This document shows positions 6,449 through 13,290 of a stretch of 13,292 nt of DNA, one piece after another (positions within the stretch are counted from its first letter, which is position 1; the number at the start of each line of letters is the position of its first letter). The notes beneath the pieces were generated by a model. That model ran no database searches, had not been told where the DNA came from, and worked only from the letters and a program-made list of their open reading frames with translations. The DNA is from an uncultured bacterium (lineage in GTDB: Bacteria > Patescibacteriota > Patescibacteriia > Patescibacteriales > Patescibacteriaceae). Both the position numbers and the translations under genes were made by a program. Location: positions 1-13,292 of the forward strand of contig CALMNI010000087.1 of the NCBI GenBank assembly GCA_937868555.1. The letters are read 5' to 3'.

Positions 6449-7984
6449 ATGCTAGACTCCTCGAACAAGCCCCTCATCGTCATTTTTGGCCGCACCAATG
6501 TCGGAAAATCAACTCTCTTTAATGCGCTGTCTGAAAAAAGACAGGCGCTTATTTCTGGTACGCCCGGAACGACTCGCGACAGCAATATTGCTGAAGTCAG
6601 CTGGCGCGGACGAAACTTTGCCCTCGTTGATACGGGCGGTTTTATGAACCTCGACTTTTTAAGCAAACGTAAAATAAAAGCCGAAACGATTGATGAAAAA
6701 GTACAAAAACAAGCCCGCGATTACATCAAGCGCGCCGATGTTATTTTATTTGTTGTTGATGCTAAAGATGGACTGTTGCCGCAAGATAAAACCATGGCCT
6801 CAATTTTGAAAAGAATTATCCCTTCAACCAAACACGTTCTTCTTATTGCCAACAAAGTTGACACCCTGCGCAAGCGCAATGAGACAAGTGATTTTTATAA
6901 TCTTGGCTTAGGCGAAGTCTATCCTATTTCCGCTTCAACCGGTACTGGTACTGGCGACATGCTTGATGCGATTTTAAATATTATGAATCTGCCGCTTGAT
7001 CTTCCGCGTCAGGAAATTGCTGATTACGAAGAAGATGAAGAAAGCGATGAAGAGAAAGAGGAGAAAAAAGACGATGCTAAAACTGCCGCCCGCAATGATG
7101 ATAAATCATTAGAAGATCTTTCCTTTATTCCCGCCAACGACGCTGACCGCGTTATTAAAGTTTGTTTACTCGGAAAACCGAACGTCGGAAAATCAAGTCT
7201 CTTAAACGCCATTCTCGGCTACTCGCGCGTCATCGTCAGCGAAATTCCTCATACCACCCGCGAACCACAGTCTACTCCTTTCGTATATAAAGAGCGACCG
7301 CTTCTACTAGTAGACACGGCTGGCATTTCCCGCCACGGCCATAAAACTCATACCCTTGAAAAATTCAGCATGGACAAGAGTTTGGCAACCCTCCATAAAT
7401 CAGACATCGCCGTCCTTATTATTGATATTAACGAAGGGCTGACCAAGCAAGACTCGCGTCTTGTTGAAGAAATCAAAGAAAAACATAAGAGCCTTATCAT
7501 TGTCGCTAACAAATGGGATTTGCCGGACGAACATGACATGAAAAAATATACGAATTATGTCTACGGCGAACTTCCCTTTGCTCGTTACGCCCCTTTGCAA
7601 TTCTTATCCGCGAAAAACCGTTCTAAAATCGATCACCTCTTAGATTTGATTTTAGAAGTTGATGCTCAGCGCCGCCAAACTATTTCCGATACGCAAGCCG
7701 AACGGCTGATGAAAGCCGCCGTTAAGAAACATAGGCCAACCAAGGGCCGCGGCACAAAATATCCCCGCGTCTATGAATTCAAGCAAACCGGCGTTAATCC
7801 CCCGCAATTCCTCATTCGCATCGGCGCCAACGAAAGCATTGCTGATACCTATCTTCGCTATATGGAAAATCAACTCCGTTCTAAATTCGGTTTCCTTGGC
7901 ACGCCTATTTCAATGTGGGTGCAAAAGGGCCGCAGCGTCCATGGCGCACATAACGAACCAGGATCTAAAGAATGGAAAGATTAA
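6449..7984 (+). CDS. der: Ribosome-assembly GTPase Der (EngA), with two GTPase domains
   Basis: Der is an essential tandem GTPase of large ribosomal subunit assembly. Domain G1 has the P-loop GRTNVGKS (14-21), PGTTRD (39-44), DTGG (61-64), NKVD (135-138) and SAS (161-163). Domain G2 has GKPNVGKSS (242-250), DTAG (289-292), NKWD (354-357) and SAK (387-389). A C-terminal KH-like domain (about 410-490) contains PPQFLIRIG and FLGTPI. At 511 aa it is longer than most Der proteins. Part of the excess is a highly charged linker (about 192-222) rich in Glu, Asp and Lys between the GTPase domains. In G2 the usual PGTTRD switch reads PHTTRE (267-272), while G1 is canonical. There is no SD before the ATG. 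pth starts 4 nt after the stop, so the two are co-transcribed and both serve translation. Confidence 0.97.
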   Translation: MLDSSNKPLIVIFGRTNVGKSTLFNALSEKRQALISGTPGTTRDSNIAEVSWRGRNFALVDTGGFMNLDFLSKRKIKAETIDEKVQKQARDYIKRADVILFVVDAKDGLLPQDKTMASILKRIIPSTKHVLLIANKVDTLRKRNETSDFYNLGLGEVYPISASTGTGTGDMLDAILNIMNLPLDLPRQEIADYEEDEESDEEKEEKKDDAKTAARNDDKSLEDLSFIPANDADRVIKVCLLGKPNVGKSSLLNAILGYSRVIVSEIPHTTREPQSTPFVYKERPLLLVDTAGISRHGHKTHTLEKFSMDKSLATLHKSDIAVLIIDINEGLTKQDSRLVEEIKEKHKSLIIVANKWDLPDEHDMKKYTNYVYGELPFARYAPLQFLSAKNRSKIDHLLDLILEVDAQRRQTISDTQAERLMKAAVKKHRPTKGRGTKYPRVYEFKQTGVNPPQFLIRIGANESIADTYLRYMENQLRSKFGFLGTPISMWVQKGRSVHGAHNEPGSKEWKD

Positions 7985-7988
7985 GAGT

Positions 7989-8534
7989 ATGCATATCATC
8001 GTCGGGCTCGGCAATCCGGGCAAAAAATATGAAAACACGCGGCACAACCTCGGCTTTATGGCCGTTGATGCTCTTGCCGAACGGGATCATCTCAGCTGGC
8101 GCGAAGACAAAAAATTCAAAGCCATGATCGCCGAAGGGGCCAATTATATGTTGGTTAAACCGCAAACTTTCATGAACCTATCGGGAGAATCCGTTGCCGC
8201 CATTGCCCGTTATTATAAGCTCATTCCCCGCTCGCTGTTTGGAATAAAAAAAGACGCCGATCTCGCTAACCTCTTAACCGTCATTCACGACGATTTGGAT
8301 ATTGCTTTTGGCACCTACAAAACTTCAATTAACTCCTCAAGCGCCGGGCAGCGCGGCGTGCAATCTATTATCGATCACCTTAAAACGAAAAATTTCAAAC
8401 GGCTGCGCATTGGCATAGGAAGCGATGATAGAAAAAATATTCCTACTGAAAAATACGTACTGCAGCGATTTGACGAAGAGGAAAATAAAATAGTTGGAAC
8501 ATTACTGCCGCAAATTATTCAAGACTTACAATAA
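7989..8534 (+). CDS. pth: Peptidyl-tRNA hydrolase
   Basis: This 181-aa enzyme cleaves the ester bond of peptidyl-tRNAs released from stalled ribosomes, recycling tRNA. The start is ATG 7989, because MHIIVGLGNPGKKY matches the family N-terminus; in-frame sequence further upstream lies inside der. Key residues are Asn9 (LGNPG), catalytic His19 (NTRHNLGF), Asn63 (FMNLSG) and Asp101 (HDDLD), corresponding to E. coli Asn10, His20, Asn68 and Asp93. The usual GGHNG loop reads AGQRG (119-123), so the position of E. coli Asn114 is Arg122. FKRLRIGIG (136-144) is typical. An insertion-like stretch (about 80-95, SLFGIKKDADLANL) precedes HDDLD. It lies 4 nt behind der with only a weak purine-rich SD (AAGAG), suggesting translational coupling. 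The stop codon sits inside the following terminator stem. Confidence 0.96.
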   Translation: MHIIVGLGNPGKKYENTRHNLGFMAVDALAERDHLSWREDKKFKAMIAEGANYMLVKPQTFMNLSGESVAAIARYYKLIPRSLFGIKKDADLANLLTVIHDDLDIAFGTYKTSINSSSAGQRGVQSIIDHLKTKNFKRLRIGIGSDDRKNIPTEKYVLQRFDEEENKIVGTLLPQIIQDLQ

Positions 8535-8561
8535 ATCCGCCGTGATAATGGCGGATTTATT
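8530..8561. terminator. Perfect-stem bidirectional terminator shared by pth and the nucleotidyltransferase
   Basis: A 12-bp perfect stem, AATAAATCCGCC (8530-8541) with GGCGGATTTATT (8550-8561), encloses an 8-nt loop, and TTATT continues on the plus side. The pth stop TAA (8532-8534) and the complement of the nucleotidyltransferase stop TAA (8559-8557) sit at mirror positions in the two arms. It shares the core AAATCCGC / GCGGATTT with the terminator at 5432-5461. Confidence 0.85.
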
Positions 8562-9237
8562 TTATTATCGCTTTGGCTTTTTCCAAATCTTCCGGGGTAT
8601 TAAGCTGTAGCCAAAAGTCAGCCGTTAAGACGCGAATGGGTATGTCGCGCGCTGCAACAGCAACTGTATGCGGCAAGCCAAATTCAGATGAACCGGGAAT
8701 TGATACCGGTTCATAGTTAAAAATATCCGTATCTAAATGATACAGCAAGGCATCAATATGAGCCGGAGTGTCTTTGATTTCTAAATCAAAAGCGATGTGA
8801 TCGAGATTGCCCGCATCATTAGGTACAATGGCGTTTATCTTCCGGCCGCGGATTGAAAACAAAGCCGTCATCACTGACCAAGGATGAGCAATTGCCTGCG
8901 CAAAGGTCTCCGGACTATACAAATCATCACCAGCCATTATCAAAAATGGTCCACGCAATAATGATTGTGCCGCCCATAATGCTCCCGCTGTTCCATTAAG
9001 AGGATTTTGAATGGCATAGCGTATTGCCCGGCCTTTATATTCATGACCGAAGTGCTTTTCTATCAAAGTCCCTTTGCCGCTGACAACAAAAATAATCTCA
9101 TCGACCTCGGCCGGGAGACTTTCGAGCTTATGTTCTAATAAATTTTTACCAGCCACTTCTAGCATGGGTTTAGGAACGACGACGGTTAAATCGCCCATTC
9201 GCGTGCCCCGGCCGGCGGCTAAAATTACTGCTTGCAT
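8557..9237 (-). CDS. NTP_transferase-family nucleotidyltransferase (sugar-phosphate type)
   Basis: This 226-aa soluble enzyme probably joins a nucleoside triphosphate to a sugar phosphate or similar phosphate, giving an activated donor and pyrophosphate. The nucleotide-binding signature ILAAGRGTRMG (5-15) and the Lys in PKPM (22-25) are intact, as are NGTAGALW (81-88) and the Mg-binding GDDLY (103-107). Near the C-terminus, where RmlA-like enzymes have WxDxGTPEDL, the sequence is WLQLNTPEDL (209-218), so the second metal-binding Asp is not conserved. The Asn may substitute, as in GlmU-like enzymes. There is no C-terminal acyltransferase domain. I start it at ATG 9237 (MQAVILAAG), because family members begin there; the ATG at 9243 would add two residues. 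It is a single gene between two terminators. A link to LCP-mediated surface polymers is conceivable but unproven. Confidence 0.88.
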   Translation of the reverse strand: MQAVILAAGRGTRMGDLTVVVPKPMLEVAGKNLLEHKLESLPAEVDEIIFVVSGKGTLIEKHFGHEYKGRAIRYAIQNPLNGTAGALWAAQSLLRGPFLIMAGDDLYSPETFAQAIAHPWSVMTALFSIRGRKINAIVPNDAGNLDHIAFDLEIKDTPAHIDALLYHLDTDIFNYEPVSIPGSSEFGLPHTVAVAARDIPIRVLTADFWLQLNTPEDLEKAKAIIK

Positions 9238-9245
9238 ATACATAG

Positions 9246-9272
9246 CTTATATAAAAAAACGCCGATTATCAA
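9246..9272 (-). promoter_or_regulatory. Possible promoter of the nucleotidyltransferase, overlapping the Nudix terminator
   Basis: The minus strand has TTGATA (5 of 6) at 9272-9267 and TATAAG at 9251-9246, 15 nt apart, which is shorter than ideal. TATATA at 9253-9248 is an alternative -10 with an even shorter spacer. The first choice would start transcription near 9240, just ahead of ATG 9237. Some promoter is needed because a terminator precedes the gene. Confidence 0.3.
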
Positions 9273-9289
9273 GTTATAATCAAGCGTTT
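9257..9289 (-). terminator. Rho-independent terminator of the Nudix gene
   Basis: AAACGC (9257-9262) pairs with GCGTTT (9284-9289). Past a small internal loop, GATTAT (9264-9269) pairs with ATAATC (9276-9281) around a 6-nt loop. The plus-strand A-run at 9253-9259 gives a seven-T run on the minus strand, so it stops minus-strand transcription. The Nudix stop codon (9290-9288) overlaps the upstream arm. Confidence 0.75.
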
Positions 9290-9776
9290 ATTTTTGAAAT
9301 TCCGGAATACGGTTAAATGCTCCAACATCGCCATAATTTAGCAAAAGATGGAGCTCTTTGGGGTACCGCATAAAAACAGTTTTCATTGTTCCGCCAATCC
9401 CCGGAGAGTCATTTTTTTGCGCGGCTTGCTCTTGCGCATACATAGTATCAAGAGAAAAATAGCCAAATGACTTTCCTTCCTTAATGCCTTGAATAGCAGT
9501 ATCAAGCTCCAAATAATAGTACGTGCGATTCAGAGCGTGATGCTTGCCGACAAAAACTAAATCATCTCGACTGAGAGCTTTACTATGCCTAATTTCTTCC
9601 TGCCATTCCCGTAAAGCTGTTTGCCAAGCCTCCTCTCCAAACTCAATGCCCCCGCCTATAAAACTATAGGTATTGGGCCAAGCAATTTTTGGATTATTAT
9701 CGCGAAGCAATAAAATAATGCGTCTATTATAAACCGCAAAGATACCGATGCCCGGACGCCACGGGGTTAAAAGCAT
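9288..9776 (-). CDS. Nudix hydrolase
   Basis: With the start at ATG 9776 this is a 162-aa Nudix protein; the family hydrolyses nucleoside diphosphates linked to another group, such as damaged dNTPs or nucleotide sugars. Its Nudix box (42-63) fits GX5EX7REUXEEXGU as G42, E48, R56-E57 and E60-E61, but has Arg63 where the final Gly is usual. The first strand is PGIGIFAVY and IILLLRD follows. A longer reading exists from ATG 9824 or TTG 9842. I prefer 9776 because AAGGAGG (9786-9780) lies just upstream, the extension would need tandem rare AGG codons there, TTG 9842 falls in the preceding terminator, and a promoter-like TAGAAT overlaps ATG 9824. The SD spacing of 3 nt is short. The substrate is unknown. 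The gene is flanked by terminators and appears monocistronic. Confidence 0.85.
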   Translation of the reverse strand: MLLTPWRPGIGIFAVYNRRIILLLRDNNPKIAWPNTYSFIGGGIEFGEEAWQTALREWQEEIRHSKALSRDDLVFVGKHHALNRTYYYLELDTAIQGIKEGKSFGYFSLDTMYAQEQAAQKNDSPGIGGTMKTVFMRYPKELHLLLNYGDVGAFNRIPEFQK

Positions 9777-9779
9777 GCG

Positions 9780-9786
9780 CCTCCTT
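9780..9786 (-). promoter_or_regulatory. Shine-Dalgarno that decides the Nudix start
   Basis: AAGGAGG at 9786-9780 on the minus strand is a full anti-SD match, 3 nt from ATG 9776. It is one of only two strong SD sequences in the window. The short spacing is the main reason for doubt. Confidence 0.5.
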
Positions 9787-9822
9787 ACATTGTTATAAAA
9801 AGAACTTCTATTAATTACCTGC

Positions 9823-9850
9823 ATTCTACAGCTTTCTAACAAAAAATCAA
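9823..9850 (-). promoter_or_regulatory. Possible promoter of the Nudix gene
   Basis: The minus strand has TTGATT (4 of 6) at 9850-9845 and TAGAAT (5 of 6) at 9828-9823, separated by 16 nt. The -35 lies in the distal arm of the preceding terminator. Transcription would start near 9816, giving a leader of about 40 nt before ATG 9776 and excluding the upstream start candidates. Confidence 0.4.
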
Positions 9851-9873
9851 GCCCAGGCAGGGCTTGATTTTTT
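9841..9873 (-). terminator. Strong rho-independent terminator of the pnp / AI-2E permease operon
   Basis: A 14-bp perfect stem, AAAAAATCAAGCCC (9841-9854) with GGGCTTGATTTTTT (9860-9873), has a 5-nt loop. It begins 11 nt after the permease stop on the minus strand, and the stem itself supplies the T-run there. With T-runs available both ways it might also act on plus-strand transcripts, but no plus-strand gene ends here. Confidence 0.85.
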
Positions 9874-9883
9874 TTATGTCATT

Positions 9884-10951
9884 TTAGTTCTTCTCTTCTT
9901 CCATGGCGCTGAGGCTCATGGCATGTTTATTATGAAGCATATCTTCTACTAACACGGTACCAGCGGTTGCAACCGGAATCGACAATAAGGCTCCAACAAC
10001 TCCTCCAACAGAAAAGCCTATCATAATAGCGACTATGCTAACAATTGGATTTAAGCCAACTGCCTTTTGCATAATCTTAGGAACCAAGAAATTGTTTTCT
10101 ATTTGCTGGATAATTATATACAGAATAGCGGTAAACAAAGCCAAGGTCGGGGATTGCGTAAAAGCAATAAACACCGCTGGGATTGCCCCCAACACTGGTC
10201 CTAGGTAAGGAATAAATTCAGTTAAGCCGGCGATGACCGCAATGATAAGGGCGTACTTAACTCCTAAGATCAATAAGCCAATATATGTAAGGATGAAAAT
10301 AACTAAGCAAAGGATCAATTGACCGCGCAGCCAAAGCCCTAGCTTTTTCTGCATGCGGTTAAAGACATCCATAACATATTCTTGGTGCGCTGCCGGCGTT
10401 ATCGACCAGATAAGTTTGCGAATAGTATTTTCTTGGACAACGGTATAGAACGTAATAACCAAAATAACAACAAAGGAAAAGAGTCCGCCAAAAAAATTAA
10501 AGATGCTTAAGAAAATTCCCCCAGCGGCATTCTGCAAATTCGAAGAAACAGAGCCAAGAGAAGAGGCAATGTTCTTAAACCAACCATGAGTTGCGCCGTA
10601 ATCTCTAAAGCCAGACAAGAAGCTATTAAATCGATCTAAGTAGCTTGGCAGGTCTTGAGCTAATTGGCCAACCTGACCTATCATTGCCGGAACAATAAAG
10701 TAAATACACGCACTGATAACTCCCAATAAACCAAGGTAAATCAAAGAAATACTTAAAGCTCGAGGCAATCCACGCTTCTGCAGCCAATCAATCCACGGAT
10801 CAATAGCGCTCGACAAAACAATGGTAATGAATAGAATCGCTATAATATCTTTGATTAAATAAGCAAAGTATATAACCAATAAAACAATAATAATGCGGAC
10901 TAAACTGGCCGTTGTCAGCGTAATGCGCATGGAGGGGCGTTCACTGCTCAT
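9884..10951 (-). CDS. AI-2E family transporter (TqsA/YdiK-like membrane permease)
   Basis: This 355-aa integral membrane protein belongs to the AI-2E (PF01594) family, whose members include autoinducer-2 exporters, cation/proton antiporters and many of unknown substrate. Two N-terminal spans (about 18-50) and one near 68-90 precede a soluble segment rich in Gln/Ser/Asn (about 92-145). More spans follow at about 147-172, 211-240, 243-265 and 268-288, then a hydrophobic pair to about 335. The most diagnostic motifs are TEFIPYLGPVLGAIP (244-258) and QQIENNFLVPKIM (282-294), followed by GLNPIVSI. The C-terminal tail is short and acidic. The start ATG (10951) has no SD and lies 16 nt after the pnp stop, so the gene is in the pnp operon. 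A strong terminator follows. The transported compound cannot be told from sequence. Confidence 0.93.
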   Translation of the reverse strand: MSSERPSMRITLTTASLVRIIIVLLVIYFAYLIKDIIAILFITIVLSSAIDPWIDWLQKRGLPRALSISLIYLGLLGVISACIYFIVPAMIGQVGQLAQDLPSYLDRFNSFLSGFRDYGATHGWFKNIASSLGSVSSNLQNAAGGIFLSIFNFFGGLFSFVVILVITFYTVVQENTIRKLIWSITPAAHQEYVMDVFNRMQKKLGLWLRGQLILCLVIFILTYIGLLILGVKYALIIAVIAGLTEFIPYLGPVLGAIPAVFIAFTQSPTLALFTAILYIIIQQIENNFLVPKIMQKAVGLNPIVSIVAIMIGFSVGGVVGALLSIPVATAGTVLVEDMLHNKHAMSLSAMEEEKN

Positions 10952-10967
10952 ATGATTGTTTTAAATA

Positions 10968-13202
10968 TTAGCGTCCGCCAAAGTGCGGGCGACGGGGGCC
11001 GTTAAAATCGCGGCGCGGAGGACGAGAAGACATTGCTCCCTCGGCTTCTTTGCCTTTTTCATTAGCCCACAATGGTTCATTTTCCGGTAAACCTTTCATC
11101 GTTAAATTAACGCGTCCTTTTTCATCAATTTCCTTAATCTTAACAGTAACCTTGTCCCCAACCGATAAGAAAGCCGAAGGCGATCCAACGCGGTACGGAG
11201 CCATTTCGGAAACATGCACTAATCCATCGCGGCCAGGCATTAATTCAACAAAAGCTCCGAAGTCCATCATGCGAACAACCTCGCCGCTGAAAATTTCTCC
11301 CGGTTCAAACTCGCGAACGATATCATTAATCCATGATAGTGCCCGTTCAACGCCTTCTGGCTCAACGCCGCAGACCATTACTAATCCAGAATCTTCAATA
11401 TCAATAGAAACGCCGCAGGCATCAATGATTTCATTAATAACTTTTCCGCCCGAACCAATAACTTCGCGGATCTTATCCGGATTAATCATCAAGGTCTTAA
11501 TGCGCGGAGCATACTTAGATAATTCAGCTCGAGGCGAAGCAATCGCCGCATTCATAACATCAAGAATTTGCAAACGGGCCGCCAAGGCTTGATGCAAGGT
11601 TTTTTCAACAATCGCTTTATCAAGGCCTATAGTTTTAGTATCAAGCTGAATCGCCGTAATACCATCTTTAGTACCGGTAATTTTGAAATCCATACCGCCT
11701 TCACCATCTTCAAGATCTTGCAAGTCGGTCAATACTTCCCAGCGGCTCATATCAGCGTTAGAGGCCAAGCCCATAGCAATACCAGCCACGGCCTTTTTTA
11801 AAGGTACGCCGGCATCGAATAAAGCTAAAGATGAAGCGCAGGTTGAAGCCATTGAAGAGGAGCCATTAGAACCCAGTGTTTCACTGACAACGCGAATCGT
11901 GTAGGGGAATTCTTCTTTAGAAGGCAAGAGTGGTACAATCGCTTTTTCAGCTAAAGCACCATGTCCAATTTCACGACGTCCGGGACCGCGGCTTGGCTTG
12001 GCTTCGCCAACAGAATAGGAAGGAAAGTTGTAGTGATGCATGTAGCGTTTCTTGCTTTCGCCTTCAAGACCTTCAAGCGATTGTTCATCGCCCGGCGCGC
12101 CCAAGGTTACAATAGACATAACCTGTGTTTCGCCGCGAGAAAAAAGGCTAGCGCCATGATTGCGAGGCAGTATATCAACATCAGCTTCCAACAAACGAAT
12201 CTCATCAAGCTTACGTCCATCAACGCGGCGTTTTTCTTCAAGAATACCACGCGTTATTTCCGCTTCAACAGCGCTTTCAACTAATTTTTTGACTGCGAGC
12301 TGGCGATGAGCGGCTTCGTAGCCCTGTGTTTCAAGATAGGCATCAAGCTGTTCTTTGATAGCGGTAACAGCCGCCTTGCGTTCACCCTTAGTATAATAAA
12401 TTTTATCAAACAAAATATTTGTTATATTGCTTTGCAACCATTGTTCGGCTGAAGATAAAACCGTGGTTGTAATTTCATCATACGTGCGTTCGCTATCAGC
12501 TTTCAAGGAACGGGAAATGCCTAACTCCGATTGCATCTTCTTTATTAAATCAATAGCCGGTGCCATGGCTGCTTGCCCGGCCATAATAGCTTCAAACATA
12601 TCATTCTCAGCCACTTCAGAAGCATCGGCTTCAAGCATCAAAACGCGCTCGGTTGTTCCAGCGATGATTACATCTAGATCAGTATCAATACGCTGAGCGT
12701 AGGTCGGGTTTACAACGTACTCTCCGTTATGGCGTCCGACGCGAATACCGGCGATAGGACCATTCCAATCAACTCCGGAAATAGAGAGGGCGGCTGAAGC
12801 AGCCACTAAGGCAACAATGTCATAATCATTTTCCTTATCAACCGATAATACTGTTAAAACAACTTGGACATCGCGGCGGCACGACTGATTAAACAAAGGG
12901 CGTATAGAACGGTCAATCATGCGGCCGGTTAAAATGGCGTCGTCCGAGGGACGGCCTTCGCGCTTAATCCAGCGTGAACCCTTAATAATACCGGCAGCGT
13001 ACAATCGTTCTTCGAATTCAACCATTAAAGGGAAGAAATCAATCCCATCGCGTTCAGTTTTTGATTCAACGACGGTTGCTAATACAACCGTATCGCCGTA
13101 CTGAACGGTAACGGCGGCGTCAGCCTGGCGCGCGAGGCGTCCGGTCTTAAATGTGAGCGGCCGGCCCTGCCAGTCGCAGCTAAATACATGTTCTTTGGAC
13201 AT
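10968..13202 (-). CDS. pnp: Polyribonucleotide nucleotidyltransferase (PNPase)
   Basis: PNPase degrades RNA 3'-to-5' by phosphorolysis and is the processive exonuclease of mRNA turnover. The 744-aa protein has the full domain order: RNase PH-like domain 1 (about 8-145), helical linker (about 150-320), catalytic RNase PH-like domain 2 (about 325-550), KH (about 560-625) and S1 (about 633-703). Conserved blocks include KREGRPSDDAILTGRMIDR (80-98), YNFPSYSVGE (391-400) and the phosphate site GSNGSSSMAS (444-453). The metal-binding region carries Asp499, Asp505 and Lys507 (MDFK), and the KH loop is GSGG (583-586). The tail after S1 ends in an Arg/Pro/Gly-rich segment (727-744) that could aid RNA binding. 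The start ATG lacks an SD and sits 11 nt behind a large leader hairpin. No rpsO lies between the leader and pnp within the window. The AI-2E permease follows in the same operon. Confidence 0.98.
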   Translation of the reverse strand: MSKEHVFSCDWQGRPLTFKTGRLARQADAAVTVQYGDTVVLATVVESKTERDGIDFFPLMVEFEERLYAAGIIKGSRWIKREGRPSDDAILTGRMIDRSIRPLFNQSCRRDVQVVLTVLSVDKENDYDIVALVAASAALSISGVDWNGPIAGIRVGRHNGEYVVNPTYAQRIDTDLDVIIAGTTERVLMLEADASEVAENDMFEAIMAGQAAMAPAIDLIKKMQSELGISRSLKADSERTYDEITTTVLSSAEQWLQSNITNILFDKIYYTKGERKAAVTAIKEQLDAYLETQGYEAAHRQLAVKKLVESAVEAEITRGILEEKRRVDGRKLDEIRLLEADVDILPRNHGASLFSRGETQVMSIVTLGAPGDEQSLEGLEGESKKRYMHHYNFPSYSVGEAKPSRGPGRREIGHGALAEKAIVPLLPSKEEFPYTIRVVSETLGSNGSSSMASTCASSLALFDAGVPLKKAVAGIAMGLASNADMSRWEVLTDLQDLEDGEGGMDFKITGTKDGITAIQLDTKTIGLDKAIVEKTLHQALAARLQILDVMNAAIASPRAELSKYAPRIKTLMINPDKIREVIGSGGKVINEIIDACGVSIDIEDSGLVMVCGVEPEGVERALSWINDIVREFEPGEIFSGEVVRMMDFGAFVELMPGRDGLVHVSEMAPYRVGSPSAFLSVGDKVTVKIKEIDEKGRVNLTMKGLPENEPLWANEKGKEAEGAMSSRPPRRDFNGPRRPHFGGR

Positions 13203-13213
13203 ATAATATATAT

Positions 13214-13271
13214 CTGTCCGACAAACTGGAGAACTATGGTAATACCACAGTGCTGTGTGTTTGGCGGACAG
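13214..13271 (-). promoter_or_regulatory. Structured pnp leader hairpin, possible autoregulatory RNA
   Basis: In the minus-strand RNA, CUGUCCG (13271-13265) pairs with CGGACAG (13220-13214), and past one mismatch CAAAC (13263-13259) pairs with GUUUG (13226-13222). Inside, ACUGUGGU (13251-13244) pairs with ACCAUAGU (13240-13233) around an AUU loop. One pair there is G-U in the minus RNA but would be an A-C mismatch in plus RNA, supporting function on the pnp strand. Eleven AU-only bases then lead to the start codon, with no U-run typical of a terminator. Enterobacterial pnp leaders form a hairpin cut by RNase III and used for PNPase autoregulation; the same role here is inference. Confidence 0.6.
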
Positions 13272-13284
13272 GAATTAATAAATA

Positions 13285-13290
13285 ATTTTA
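13285..13290 (-). promoter_or_regulatory. Possible -10 element of the pnp operon
   Basis: TAAAAT (5 of 6) at 13290-13285 on the minus strand would start transcription near 13278, a few bases before the leader hairpin. TATTAA at 13280-13275 is an alternative. Any -35 lies beyond the window edge, so the call stays tentative. Confidence 0.3.

Noticed and set aside
7773..7988. In-frame N-terminal extension of pth by 72 codons
   Set aside because: It lies inside the conserved C-terminal coding part of der, and the family N-terminus begins exactly at ATG 7989.
9777..9842. N-terminal extension of the Nudix protein from TTG 9842 or ATG 9824
   Set aside because: The TTG lies in the terminator arm. 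The extension includes AGG AGG, which reads better as a Shine-Dalgarno, and the Nudix fold starts after ATG 9776. The call is not certain.
11050..11592. 180-codon plus-strand frame opposite pnp
   Set aside because: It is antisense to the conserved KH and S1 coding region of PNPase, with Ser/Ile/Pro-rich sequence and no recognisable domain.
13214..13271. pnp leader hairpin as a terminator of an upstream gene
   Set aside because: No U-run follows the stem on the minus strand; the sequence after it is alternating A/U and leads straight into the start codon.
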